NCBI RefSeq assembly: GCF_003789055.1 | Contig: NZ_ML119081.1 | Location: 62,001-126,000 of the forward strand | Length of the DNA: 64,000 bases | From: Histidinibacterium lentulum | GTDB taxonomy: Bacteria; Pseudomonadota; Alphaproteobacteria; Rhodobacterales; Rhodobacteraceae | Direction of reading: 5' to 3' | Part shown: piece by piece, positions 43,495 to 52,315 of the stretch | How positions within the stretch are numbered: the stretch's first letter is position 1 | Layout of the letters: the number at the start of each line of letters is the position of its first letter | The notes under the pieces: model-generated | What the model saw: the letters and a program-made list of their open reading frames with translations, nothing else | Database searches by the model: none | What the model was told of the DNA's origin: nothing | Position numbers and translations under genes: made by a program

Positions 43495-44622
43495 ATGACT
43501 GATGCTGTCGCGGCGCCCCGGCGCCGCCTCACGCCCGTCCTGCAGCGCGCCGGCCTCATCGGGCTGGCGCTTCTGCTGATCGGGACACTCGCGGTCACCG
43601 CGGGCCTGCGGTATGCGCTCCTTCTCGCGCTCGGCCTCGGCTTCGGCATGGTGCTCGAGGGGCTCCGCTTCGGCTTCGCGGGGCCCTGGCGGGCGATGAT
43701 CCTGCGACGGGAGCCCGCGGGCCTCCTCGCACAGCTCGTCGCCATCGCGCTCGTGGCCATCGTGGCCTTCCCGCTGCTCGCCTCCGACGGCGGAGAGCTG
43801 ATCGGCGCCCATGCGCCCGTCGGGTTCGCCATGGTGGGCGGCGCCTTCGTCTTCGGCGCGGCGATGCAGGTGGTTCTGGGCTGCGGCTCGGGTACGCTGG
43901 TGAACGCCGGATCGGGCAACCCCGTGGGCCTCGTCGCGCTCCCCTTCTTCGCCATCGGCAGTTTTGCCGGGGCGTTTCACCTCTTCTGGTGGACCGAACT
44001 CGGCACGCTGCCGCAGATCGTCCTCGAGGGTCTGCCCGGCCTTGCCGTGACGCTTCTGGCGCTGGCTGCGGTCGCCGCGTTTCTCCTTTGGCGCGCGGCA
44101 CCGGGCGCGCGCGTCATCCCGCGCCGGCTCTGGTTCGCCGCCCTGCTGGTGGCGGCGCTCGCCATCGGCAACCTTCTGGTGGCGGGCCAGCCCTGGGGCG
44201 TCGTCTACGGCCTTGGTCTCTGGGCCGCCAAGGGGGCGACCGCGCTCGGCGCCGATCTCTCCGGCTCGGCCTTCTGGACCACGCCCACCAACGTGGAGCG
44301 CCTGTCCCAGAGCGTGCTCACGGACGTGACCTCGCTGACCAATATCGGGATCATCGCGGGCGCCTTCCTGATCGCGGCCTGGCGCGGCGGCCTCCAGCAG
44401 GAGCTGCCGAAGCTGCCCGCGAAGGCCTGGATCGCCACCATCGTGGCGGGCTTCCTTCTGGGCTATTCCTCGCGCCTTGCCTTCGGCTGCAACGTCGGCG
44501 CCTTCTTCAGCGGCATCTCCACCGGGAGCCTCCATGGCTGGGCCTGGTTCGGCGCCGGCTTCCTCGGCTCGGTCGCGGGCGTGCGGTTGCGGCCGATGCT
44601 GGGGCTGGAGGCGCGGCCATGA
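43495..44622 (+). CDS. YeeE/YedE (TsuA-like) sulfur compound permease
   Basis: 375 residues, about nine to ten membrane helices. Conserved cysteine motifs VLGCGSGTLVNAGSG and AFGCNVGAFFSGIS match the TsuA family, where such cysteines relay thiosulfate across the inner membrane. N-terminal about 20 residues are cytoplasmic and basic. Follows the periplasmic rhodanese and overlaps the small protein downstream by ATGA. Confidence 0.9.
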   Translation: MTDAVAAPRRRLTPVLQRAGLIGLALLLIGTLAVTAGLRYALLLALGLGFGMVLEGLRFGFAGPWRAMILRREPAGLLAQLVAIALVAIVAFPLLASDGGELIGAHAPVGFAMVGGAFVFGAAMQVVLGCGSGTLVNAGSGNPVGLVALPFFAIGSFAGAFHLFWWTELGTLPQIVLEGLPGLAVTLLALAAVAAFLLWRAAPGARVIPRRLWFAALLVAALAIGNLLVAGQPWGVVYGLGLWAAKGATALGADLSGSAFWTTPTNVERLSQSVLTDVTSLTNIGIIAGAFLIAAWRGGLQQELPKLPAKAWIATIVAGFLLGYSSRLAFGCNVGAFFSGISTGSLHGWAWFGAGFLGSVAGVRLRPMLGLEARP

Positions 44623-44795
44623 GAACCCGCCGCCTGACCGGTCTCGCCGCCCTTGCCCTGATCGCGGGCGTCCTTGTCCTCGACAGCGCGGTGAGCGAGC
44701 CCCTGAACCCCTACCGCGCCCCGCCGGTAATCGCCTTCGGATCGGGGCAGGTGTCCACCGGCGCCCATTGCGCGGCGCTTCCCGCAGCGGAGTAG
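44619..44795 (+). CDS. Small exported or membrane-anchored protein
   Basis: 58 residues. MRTRRLTGLAALALIAGVLV is a signal anchor or signal peptide; the rest carries one cysteine in STGAHCAALP. Start overlaps the permease stop as ATGA, the main argument that it is real. It may be an accessory of the sulfur permease; no family recognised. Confidence 0.55.
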   Translation: MRTRRLTGLAALALIAGVLVLDSAVSEPLNPYRAPPVIAFGSGQVSTGAHCAALPAAE

Positions 44796-44872
44796 TCTCG
44801 GCAGGCCATGGACCGGCATGGCGCGGATCTCGACGTCCTCGCCGGCCACGTCCACCGCCCGCCGTGCCTGGG

Positions 44873-45904
44873 TCATTTCACGCGCCCCAAGGGCCCGTCG
44901 GCCGCGGGGCAGGGCGGCACGTCCGGCACGGGCAGGTCGCTGCCGACGGCGCGGTAATGCCCGATGGTCCGGCGCAGGCCCTCTTCCAGAGGCACCTCCG
45001 GACGCCAGCCCAGCAGCTTTGCGGCCAGCGAGATGTCCGGGCAGCGGCGGCCCGGATCGTCGCGCGGCATCGGCAGGTGGCGAAAGCCCGAGCGCGATCC
45101 GGTCAGCTTCAGGACCATGTCCGCCAACTCCCGGATGGTGTATTCCCCGGGATTGCCGAGGTTCACGGGCCGCGCCTTGCCGATCTCCGTTTCCATCAGA
45201 GCCATCAGCCCGCGCACGAGGTCCGAGACATAGCAGAAGGACCGCGTCTGCGCGCCATGGCCGTGGATCGTCAGCCTCTCGCCCGCCAGCGCCTGCACGA
45301 TCAGGTTCGACACGACGCGTCCGTCGTCGGGCCGCATCCGGGGTCCGTAGGTGTTGAAGATCCGCGCCACGCGGGTGTCGACCCGCCCCTGCCGGTCGCT
45401 GTCGAAGCAGAGCGCCTCCGCCGCCCGCTTGCCCTCGTCGTAGCAGGCGCGGGGGCCGGTGCAGCTCACCCGTCCCCGGTAGCTCTCCCGTTGCGGATGC
45501 TCCTCGGGATCGCCGTAGACCTCGCTGGTGGAGGCCTGAAGCAGCCGCGCCCCGTGCTCGGCCGCGAGGTCGAGCATCCGCCCCGTTCCCAGAACGCAGG
45601 TCATCATCGTCTGCACGGGGTCCGCCTGGTAATGAACCGGCGAGGCGGGGCAGGCGAGGTTGTAGATCCGGTCGAGCCGCTCGGCACACCGATACATCTC
45701 GCAGACATCCTGCTCCACCAGCGTGAAGCGGGGATTGTTCGCCAGGGGAGCCACGTTCGCCCGCGCGCCGGTCAGGAAATTGTCGAGGCAGATCACCCGG
45801 TGCCCCTCGGCCAGCAGCGCGTCGCAGAGGTGCGAGCCGACGAAGCCTGCGCCGCCGGTCACGAGGATGGTGAGCGCGCCACTCCCGGCCGTCAGGTCCC
45901 TCAT
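44873..45904 (-). CDS. UDP-glucuronate decarboxylase-like SDR (UXS family)
   Basis: 343 residues. LVTGGAGFVGSHLCDALL carries GxxGxxG; CLDNFLTGARANV is the UDP-sugar-specific loop; NLACPASPVHYQ, STSEVYGDPEEHPQ and the catalytic YxxxK in RACYDEGKRAAEAL are UXS signatures; RIFNTYGPRMRPDDGRV follows. Converts UDP-glucuronate to UDP-xylose for surface polysaccharides. Its start overlaps the stop of a glycosyltransferase remnant as ATGA, suggesting it was once downstream of a complete CgeB-like gene. Confidence 0.9.
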   Translation of the reverse strand: MRDLTAGSGALTILVTGGAGFVGSHLCDALLAEGHRVICLDNFLTGARANVAPLANNPRFTLVEQDVCEMYRCAERLDRIYNLACPASPVHYQADPVQTMMTCVLGTGRMLDLAAEHGARLLQASTSEVYGDPEEHPQRESYRGRVSCTGPRACYDEGKRAAEALCFDSDRQGRVDTRVARIFNTYGPRMRPDDGRVVSNLIVQALAGERLTIHGHGAQTRSFCYVSDLVRGLMALMETEIGKARPVNLGNPGEYTIRELADMVLKLTGSRSGFRHLPMPRDDPGRRCPDISLAAKLLGWRPEVPLEEGLRRTIGHYRAVGSDLPVPDVPPCPAADGPLGRVK

Positions 45905-46170
45905 CGTCGCATCCTCTCCAGCTTCCTGGCCGGCGCTCCGGGCGCGATCCGCCGCATCACCGCCGCAAGCTCCCGCGCCCGCGCGGGTCCCGTCCGGTCC
46001 GGTGCCCGGTCACGATCCGCCGCGCCCACCCCCACGTCAATTGCCGATCCGCCTCGGGCAGGCACGTCACGCTCGAGGACCAGCACCCGGTGTCCGCAGT
46101 CCCTCGGCCCATTCGCCATCGCGCGAAAGGTGGTCGCGTGGCCGTTGCCCCGGGACGAGGTGATCGACAC
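45901..46170 (-). pseudogene. Truncated CgeB-like glycosyltransferase remnant
   Basis: The frame reads SITSSRGNGHATTFRAMANG then GHRVLVLERDVPA, which matches the N-terminal strand-helix-strand of CgeB-type glycosyltransferases (SITSSWGNGHATTYR and LERDVPWY are typical). After about 45 residues the resemblance ends and the frame continues for about 45 low-complexity Arg/Ala residues to a stop that overlaps the UXS start. The whole catalytic part of a protein normally about 370 residues long is missing, so I call it an internal deletion remnant. Codons for VVIFGV directly upstream of the first GTG belong to the same remnant. Confidence 0.65.
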
Positions 46171-46270
46171 GCCGAAGATGACGACATCCCGAGTGACCGC
46201 CGCCCGGAGCGGGTCCGGATCGGCCGCGATCCCCGAAGGCTCGGGTGCAGGGACCTGCGCGGGCGCCCCG

Positions 46271-46570
46271 TCAGTCAGCCGGACTTCGGTGGGCCGCGGC
46301 GAACCGGGAGCGGCTGAGGACCCGCCCCTCGTCGTCCACCGTCAGCCGGAACGCCCGCCCCCCACAGTAGAGCGTCAGCCGCCAGCGCCCGGCATCCTCG
46401 TCGATGCCGCGCTCGCTGCGGCTGGTGATCCGCCCTTCCCGCATCATCCCGGGGACCGCGGCAGCCTCGAGGCCGAAGGCCCCCGCGATGATCTCCGCGG
46501 GGATGAGAAACTGCCCGTTCTCGCGCGCGATCCGCTCGGGGGATTCGGGGGACAGGGCGCGCTCCGTCAT
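46271..46570 (-). CDS. Small DUF6522-like protein
   Basis: 99 residues from ATG 46570. IARENGQFLIPAEIIAGAFG, then VPGMMREGRITSRSERGIDE and DAGRWRLTLYCGGRAFRLTV, resemble from memory a small conserved family (DUF6522) of Rhodobacterales and relatives. Soluble and cytoplasmic; the EDxGRWRLT part looks like a beta hairpin. Function unknown. It is divergent from the Ntn amidohydrolase, with a palindrome in between. Confidence 0.65.
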   Translation of the reverse strand: MTERALSPESPERIARENGQFLIPAEIIAGAFGLEAAAVPGMMREGRITSRSERGIDEDAGRWRLTLYCGGRAFRLTVDDEGRVLSRSRFAAAHRSPAD

Positions 46571-46698
46571 GGGGCGCCCTCCATGCACCCCTCAGCGCGG
46601 CGCGGGACGTCCGTCATGACGTGGCTGGGTCGGGCAGCAAACATGAATTCAGGATACATGTTCACAGGATGCCCGGCAACGACCTCCTGCCGACCGAT

Positions 46699-46713
46699 TG
46701 TTACGTTGTAACA
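46699..46713. promoter_or_regulatory. Palindromic operator candidate upstream of the amidohydrolase
   Basis: TGTTAC-GTT-GTAACA is a perfect 6+6 inverted repeat. It lies nine bases before TTGACA (46722-46727), a possible -35 of the amidohydrolase gene, and between two divergent genes. It looks like a site for a dimeric repressor such as a TetR-type protein. Confidence 0.5.
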
Positions 46714-46793
46714 GACCGAGCTTGACAGCCTTCCCTTTCGGCAGGCACGCTCGGGCCGCTGACCCAACGTTCCCACAGCCGGAGACGGAACCG

Positions 46794-47855
46794 ATGCGCG
46801 AACTTCTCAAGGCAGGCTCGGCCCTGCTCTGTGCTGCGGCCATGCTGGTCGCCGATGTCGCCAGCGCCTGCACGCGCGCCGTCTACCTCGGCCCGGAGGA
46901 CCGGGTGCTGACCGGCCGCAGCATGGACTGGAAGCTGCCCATGGTGAGCAACCTCTGGGCGTTTCCGCGCGGTATGGAACGGGATGGCGCTGCCGGCCCG
47001 CGTTCGGCGACATGGACCGCCGACTACGGAAGCGTCATCGTCAGCGGCTACGACATCTCCACCGCCGATGGCATGAACGAAGAGGGTCTCGTCGCAAACC
47101 TCTTGTGGGAGGTCGAGGCGACCTATCCCGAGGACGACGGCGTGACCCCGCGCATCTCGCTCGCCGTGTTCCCGCAATACCTGCTCGACCGCTTCGCCAC
47201 CGTCGAGGAGGCGGTGACCGACCTGCGCGAGAACCCCGTCCATGTGGCCACCGGAGAGGTGCCCGTGGGCCCGCCCGGCCGCGCGGCGACGGTGCATGTG
47301 TCGCTGTCCGACGCGACCGGAGACAGCGCCATCATCGAGTTCGTCGATGGCGAAATGGTGATCTGGCACGACCGCGCCTACCAGGTGATGACCAACGAAC
47401 CGACGTTCGACCGGCAGCTTGCGATCCTCGAGTACTGGGACGCGGTGAACCCGCGCGAATTCCTGCCCGGCACGGTGCGCGCCACCGACCGCTTCGTAAG
47501 GGCGCAGTTCTACATCAACTCCGTGGTCCAGAGCGACGACCCACGCATCGCTGCCGCCTCCGTCTTCAGCGTGATCCGGCAGACCTCGGTGCCCTGGGGC
47601 ATCTCCATCGCCGACCAGCCGAACCTGTCCACCACGCGCTGGCGTGTCGTCGCCGACCAGAAGGACCGGCGCTACCATGTGGAATCGGTGATTTCCCCCA
47701 GCGTGTTCTGGGTCGATCTCGAGTCGATGGATCTGTCCGAGGGCGCGGCCGTCCGGAAACTCGATGTGGGCGTGGACATGGAGCGGGTGCTCTCGGGCGA
47801 GGTCTCCGCTCTCTTCGAGGAGGCCGCGGCCTTCGCGTTCCAGTCCGCGGACTAG
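46794..47855 (+). CDS. Exported Ntn hydrolase, choloylglycine hydrolase/penicillin V acylase family
   Basis: 353 residues. Signal peptide 1-25 ends ASA, placing Cys26 as the exposed N-terminal nucleophile (CTRAVYL). Counting Cys26 as 1, the conserved Arg17 and Asp20 of the family fall exactly on GRSMDW; later MNEEGLVANLLW and MTNEPTFDRQL supply the expected Asn residues. Hydrolyses linear amides; family members act on penicillin V, conjugated bile salts or acyl-homoserine lactones. Location is periplasmic or extracellular. An acyl-homoserine-lactone role is plausible in this group but not shown by sequence. Confidence 0.88.
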   Translation: MRELLKAGSALLCAAAMLVADVASACTRAVYLGPEDRVLTGRSMDWKLPMVSNLWAFPRGMERDGAAGPRSATWTADYGSVIVSGYDISTADGMNEEGLVANLLWEVEATYPEDDGVTPRISLAVFPQYLLDRFATVEEAVTDLRENPVHVATGEVPVGPPGRAATVHVSLSDATGDSAIIEFVDGEMVIWHDRAYQVMTNEPTFDRQLAILEYWDAVNPREFLPGTVRATDRFVRAQFYINSVVQSDDPRIAAASVFSVIRQTSVPWGISIADQPNLSTTRWRVVADQKDRRYHVESVISPSVFWVDLESMDLSEGAAVRKLDVGVDMERVLSGEVSALFEEAAAFAFQSAD

Positions 47856-48150
47856 GGCAGGGGGCGTCGCGCCCTCGCGGATTTCAAACCTTTGCTTGAC
47901 AGATCGGTCCCGAGGCCCGATGTGGAGGGCATCGCTGCGCTGCCGCGTGAGCAAGCCGCGCCCTGACGGGCCAACAGCGACCAGAATTTCAGTTCCCCAT
48001 CACGCAGGGTTCCTGACGCGACGGCCGGATGGCACGGGGTACGCCCGTCCGTCCAGAGGCCACGCGAACCCTCATCGGCCGTCCGGGTCCCGGACGGTTT
48101 CGCATCATGCGGCGCCGTGCCCGACGGCCGCGCCGCTGCAAAGGATATCT

Positions 48151-49416
48151 ATGTTCGACTTCGACATGCTCGGCCTCTCGCCGGACCTCAACAAGGCCCT
48201 GACCCGCATGGGCTTTTCCGAACCAACGCCGATCCAGAACCAGGCGATCCCGCTGGCGATGGACGGCCAAGACATCCTCGGCCTCGCCCAGACCGGCACC
48301 GGCAAGACGCTGGCCTTCGGCCTGCCGCTGGTCGAGCACCTTCTGGCCGAGCCCGGCCGCCCCGCGCCCAGGACCGCGAAGGCGCTCATTCTCGCCCCCA
48401 CGCGCGAACTGGTGAACCAGATCGCCGAGGCCCTGCGCCTGCTGACCCAGGACACGAAGCTCAAGGTCACCACCGTGGTGGGCGGCCAGTCCATCGGCCG
48501 CCAGATCAGCGTGCTGTCGCGCGGAACCGACATTCTCGTGGCGACGCCGGGCCGGCTCATCGACCTGATGACGCGCGGCGCGGTCGACCTCGGGCAGGTG
48601 CGCCACCTCGTGCTCGACGAGGCCGACCAGATGCTCGACCTCGGCTTCATCCACGCCCTGCGCCGGATCGCCCCGAAGCTTGGCACGCCGCGCCAGACCA
48701 TGCTCTTTTCGGCCACGATGCCCAAGCAGATGGAAGAGCTTTCCCGCGCCTATCTCACCGATCCGCGCCGCGTGCAGGTGTCCCCCCCGGGCAAGGCCGC
48801 CGACAAGATCACCCAGTCGGTGCACTTCCTGCCCAAGGCCGAAAAGCCCGACCGCCTGCGCGAGATCCTCAGCCGTGACCTCGACGCGCTCACGCTGGTG
48901 TTCTCCCGCACCAAACACGGGGCGGAAAAGCTGATGAAGGGGCTCGTGGCAGACGGCTACAACGCCGCCTCGATCCACGGCAACAAGAGCCAGGGCCAGC
49001 GGGACCGCGCGATCAAGGCCTTCCGGGACGGCACGGTCAAGGTGCTCGTCGCCACCGACGTCGCCGCCCGCGGCATCGACATTCCGGGCGTTGCCTATGT
49101 GATCAACTACGATCTGCCCGAGGTGCCCGACAACTACGTCCACCGCATCGGCCGCACCGCCCGCGCCGGTCGCGAGGGCGAGGCCATCGCCTTCTGCGCG
49201 CCCGACGAGGCGGATCTGCTGCACCAGATCCAGAAGCTGATGAAGATGGACGTGCCCGTGGCAAGCGGCACCAGCCCCCTCGGAGAGCGCGGCGACGGCG
49301 GCAGCCGCCCCTCCCGCGGTCCCCGCAGCGGCGGCGGCCGGCCCGGCGCCCAGCCGTCGGGAAAACCGGGCGGCGCGCAGAAACGCCGCCGCGGCCCCCG
49401 CCGTCGCGCCGCCTGA
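48151..49416 (+). CDS. DEAD-box RNA helicase (RhlE-like)
   Basis: 421 residues from ATG 48151, with AAGGA upstream. Motifs in order: Q-motif GFSEPTPIQNQAIPLAM, motif I AQTGTGKT, Ia APTRELVNQI, Ib TPGRLIDLM, II VLDEADQML, III SATMPKQ, IV LVFSRTKHGAEKL, V VATDVAARGIDIPG, VI YVHRIGRTARAG. The tail (about 375-421) is Gly/Pro/Arg-rich and basic, an RNA-binding extension. Remodels RNA in the cytoplasm, for example during ribosome assembly or cold adaptation. The 295-base gap upstream contains TTGACA at 47896-47901 as a possible -35 and would give a long 5' leader. Confidence 0.93.
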   Translation: MFDFDMLGLSPDLNKALTRMGFSEPTPIQNQAIPLAMDGQDILGLAQTGTGKTLAFGLPLVEHLLAEPGRPAPRTAKALILAPTRELVNQIAEALRLLTQDTKLKVTTVVGGQSIGRQISVLSRGTDILVATPGRLIDLMTRGAVDLGQVRHLVLDEADQMLDLGFIHALRRIAPKLGTPRQTMLFSATMPKQMEELSRAYLTDPRRVQVSPPGKAADKITQSVHFLPKAEKPDRLREILSRDLDALTLVFSRTKHGAEKLMKGLVADGYNAASIHGNKSQGQRDRAIKAFRDGTVKVLVATDVAARGIDIPGVAYVINYDLPEVPDNYVHRIGRTARAGREGEAIAFCAPDEADLLHQIQKLMKMDVPVASGTSPLGERGDGGSRPSRGPRSGGGRPGAQPSGKPGGAQKRRRGPRRRAA

Positions 49417-49423
49417 AGACGAC

Positions 49424-49453
49424 CGGGTGCGGTTCCTGCGCGGGCCGCACCCG
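49424..49453. terminator. Bidirectional terminator between helicase and RTX genes
   Basis: CGGGTGCGG (49424-49432) pairs perfectly with CCGCACCCG (49445-49453) around a 12-base loop in the 44-base gap between two convergent genes. Confidence 0.65.
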
Positions 49454-49460
49454 TCCGCGA

Positions 49461-50867
49461 TCACAGGAAGACGAAATCCTCCGCGTCGAGCGACGACACC
49501 CGAACGTCCTCCAGCCGCAGCGAATTGCCGTTGCCGAAGGTGATCAGCACGTCGACATCGTCGTCGTCATCGTCCCGCACGTTGCGCGCCCGGGCGATCA
49601 GGCTTCCGAAATCCGAGACGCCCAGCGATGCCCGGATCTGGATCGTGTCGGCCTCGGTGAAATCCTCGATCACGTCGCGGCCCTGGGTGAAGATGAAGGT
49701 ATCGGCCCCCGCGCCGCCCTCGAGCGTGTCGTTGCCGCGCCCCCCGTGCAGGATGTCGTTGCCCTCGCCGCCGTCCAGAACGTCGTTGCCGTTGCCGCCC
49801 AGCAGGATGTCGTTGCCCTCCTCTCCGTCGAGCTCGTCATGGCCGAGCCCGCCGAACAGCCTGTCGTTGCCCTCGCCGCCGTCCAGATCGTCGTTGCCGT
49901 TGCCGCCGTGCAGGATGTCGTTGCCCTCCTCGCCGTCGAGATCGTCGTCGCCACCCTCGCCGAAGATGCGGTCGTCGCCGGTCCCGCCGTCGATCTCGTC
50001 GCGCCCGATGCCGCCGAGGATGGTGTCGTTGCCGCCGCCGCCGTCGATCTCGTCGTTGCCCGCGCCGCCCCAAAGGCGGTCGCGACCCCAGCCGCCCTCG
50101 ATGTCGTCATGGCCGCCCTCGCCGAAGATGCGGTCGTCGCCGCCTCCGCCGTAGAGATCGTCCGACCCGATACCGCCGAGGATGCGGTCGTCGCCGCCCA
50201 GCCCCCGGATGTCGTCGTCGCCGGCCCGCCCCTTCAGGAAGTCGTTGCCGTTCGTGCCGGTGATGTCGTCGGCCCGGGGCGTGCCGGTGAAGCTGAACGA
50301 GATGCCCTGCGAGCCGGGCCCGCTTCCGACCGGGCCGCCGGACCCGCTCGATCCGGTCTGGGTCCCGGTCCCTCCCGACCCACCGCCGGGACTGCCGGAG
50401 AAGTCGAACATGCTCGCCGTGACCTGTCCGATCCGCACATCCTCGAGGGTCAGCGTGTTGCCGCTCGAAAAGACGAACCGCGTGTCGTCGCCGTCGTCGT
50501 GGGGCCGGGCAAGGCTCATCAGCTGCGAGAAGCTCCGGATGCCGAGCGAGGGATCGAGGACGATCCGGTCCTCGCGCGTCATGTCCTCGATCTCGTCGTG
50601 GCCGGAGGAGTAGACGAAGACGTCCGCGCCGGGGCCGCCCTCGAGGTCGTCGTCGCCGGGACCGCCCTCGAGCCTGTCGTTGCCCGGGCCGCCGTAGAGA
50701 TCGTCGTCCCCGGTTCCGCCGAACAGCGTGTCATTGCCCGATCCGCCGTACAGATCGTCGTCGCCGCCGAAGCCGAACAGCGTGTCATTGCCGCCGCGGC
50801 CGTAGATATCGTTGTCGCGGCTGGTGCCGTTGAGCCTGTTCGGTCCGTTGTTGCCGTTGATGTCCAT
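49461..50867 (-). CDS. RTX calcium-binding repeat protein, no enzymatic domain
   Basis: 468 residues with no signal peptide, as expected for type I secretion. Two units: residues about 20-80 are RTX nonapeptides (GGxGxDxLx, such as GGSGNDTLFGGTGDDDLYGG) followed by a module GADVFVYSSGHDEIEDM, then a flexible Gly/Ser linker (about 155-190), then about 20 more nonapeptides and a second module GADTFIFTQGRDVIEDF, ending LDAEDFVFL. The DxFxF...G.D.IxDF modules resemble the C-terminal secretion and cap region of RTX proteases and lipases. No catalytic part is present. It binds Ca2+ and probably coats or modifies the surface. No type I exporter genes are adjacent. AGGAGC stands before ATG 50867. Confidence 0.9.
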   Translation of the reverse strand: MDINGNNGPNRLNGTSRDNDIYGRGGNDTLFGFGGDDDLYGGSGNDTLFGGTGDDDLYGGPGNDRLEGGPGDDDLEGGPGADVFVYSSGHDEIEDMTREDRIVLDPSLGIRSFSQLMSLARPHDDGDDTRFVFSSGNTLTLEDVRIGQVTASMFDFSGSPGGGSGGTGTQTGSSGSGGPVGSGPGSQGISFSFTGTPRADDITGTNGNDFLKGRAGDDDIRGLGGDDRILGGIGSDDLYGGGGDDRIFGEGGHDDIEGGWGRDRLWGGAGNDEIDGGGGNDTILGGIGRDEIDGGTGDDRIFGEGGDDDLDGEEGNDILHGGNGNDDLDGGEGNDRLFGGLGHDELDGEEGNDILLGGNGNDVLDGGEGNDILHGGRGNDTLEGGAGADTFIFTQGRDVIEDFTEADTIQIRASLGVSDFGSLIARARNVRDDDDDDVDVLITFGNGNSLRLEDVRVSSLDAEDFVFL

Positions 50868-51285
50868 CTCTGTCGCTCCTCATGTCTGATCGCTCCGCGA
50901 GCCCGGAAGCCGCGGGACAGTCATCGCTTACGCGCGGCGTGCTGACAGCAACCTGACGCGGCGACGCGCGCGGGCCGGTGTCGGCGGAAAGCCTCCGCCC
51001 GCGACGGCGGCCCCCGCGCGGAGGGACGCATGCGGGCGCGCGGACGGGGCAGGGCGGTCCATGCCGGTCCGACGCCGCCGACAGCCGGCGCCGCCGCCTG
51101 CCCCGTGGCCGCCCGCGACCCCGCACCCGGCCGGACCGACCGCCGCTCCGAGACGCCCGGGGCTGACTTGGCGGTAGCGCCCCGCCGTCCTGCGGGCTAT
51201 GTCCCACGGCGTCCGGCGGAGCCGCTCGTCCGCATCGGGCCGTTCCGGACAGGGCCGCCGGCGAACCGCACGGGAGAGAGAGGGA
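50868..51285. other. Intergenic region between divergent RTX and hydrolase genes
   Basis: 418 bases, very GC-rich. No gene recognised; it must hold the promoters of both flanking genes. No clear operator or hexamer pair was found. Confidence 0.4.
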
Positions 51286-52155
51286 ATGACACGCTGGAAG
51301 CGTCGGCTGATCTGGGCCCTTGCGGTCGTGGCGCTGCTCTTTTCCGCGGTCACCCTCAACAGCTTCCGCGGAAGGCTGGGCTGGAGCGCCGTGGCACTCG
51401 ACCCCGGCGAGCTCCTGCAGGACCTCGCGCCCGAGATGGTCTGGACCCTGCCCGAAGGCGAGGGACCCCATCCCGTGGCGATGCTGCTTTCGGGCTGCGA
51501 CGGCCCGCGCCGCAATCTCGACCTCCTGGCCCGCGAACTCGCCGGCATCGGATGGGCCTCGGTCAAGGTCGACAGCCATACCCCCCGCGGCCTCGGCGAG
51601 AACCAGCTCTGGCGTCTCGTCTGCACCGGCCAGCTCCTCAACGGGGCCGAGCGCGCCTCGGACGTGGCCGTGACCCTCGCCGAGATCCGCTCGCGCGCCG
51701 AGCTCGACGCCGGCCGCGCCGTCCTGATCGGTCTCTCGCACGGCGGCTGGGCCTCTCTCGACTTCCTCGCCCTCTCCGCCGAAGGCGTGGTGCCGCCCCT
51801 GCTGACCGGCTGGCCCGCGGCACTCGCCAGCCCGCCCCATACGGGTGTCGTGGGCGCGGTCCTCTACTATCCCTACTGCGGCCCCGCGGCGGTGGGATAC
51901 CGCGGCGACCTGCCCGAGGACCCGCGCTATCTCTTCCTGCTGGTGGAGGGGGACATGATCACCAACGAGGAGCGCTGTCTCGAGATCGCCGGCGGCCTGC
52001 GCGCGGCAGGGGCGGAGGTCGGCGTGCATACCTTCACCGGGGTCACCCATGGCTTCGACCAGCAGGAGAAATCCGATCTCAGTCTTCTGGAATTCGACCC
52101 CGCGGCCCGCGCGGAGGCGGTCGCCATGACCCTCGACTTCCTCAGGGATCTCTGA
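51286..52155 (+). CDS. Dienelactone-hydrolase-like alpha/beta hydrolase, membrane-anchored or exported
   Basis: 289 residues from ATG 51286, with GGAGAGAGAGG upstream. Residues 9-27 form a signal anchor (WALAVVALLFSAVTL). Hydrolase motifs: LLSGCDGPRRNLD for the oxyanion loop, nucleophile GLSHGG, LLVEGDMIT for the acidic loop and VTHGFDQQ for the catalytic His. The fold matches the DLH family (COG0412). Substrate unknown. Single gene. Confidence 0.8.
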   Translation: MTRWKRRLIWALAVVALLFSAVTLNSFRGRLGWSAVALDPGELLQDLAPEMVWTLPEGEGPHPVAMLLSGCDGPRRNLDLLARELAGIGWASVKVDSHTPRGLGENQLWRLVCTGQLLNGAERASDVAVTLAEIRSRAELDAGRAVLIGLSHGGWASLDFLALSAEGVVPPLLTGWPAALASPPHTGVVGAVLYYPYCGPAAVGYRGDLPEDPRYLFLLVEGDMITNEERCLEIAGGLRAAGAEVGVHTFTGVTHGFDQQEKSDLSLLEFDPAARAEAVAMTLDFLRDL

Positions 52156-52315
52156 TCCCGCCCGCCTCCGCCGCGCGGCGCGACGCGGGACCGGTCGGCC
52201 GGGGCGCCGCGATCCCCTGGAGGATCGCCATGGCCATCCGCCCTGCGAGTCCGACAGGCTCGCTTTCGCGCCGGCGCTGGAGTAATCTCTACCCGCGGTT
52301 GCAACGGGCGGGCAT

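Noticed and set aside
49461-50867. RTX toxin or serralysin-type protease
   Set aside because: No HExxH protease motif, no acylation or pore-forming domain; only repeats, two cap modules and a linker.
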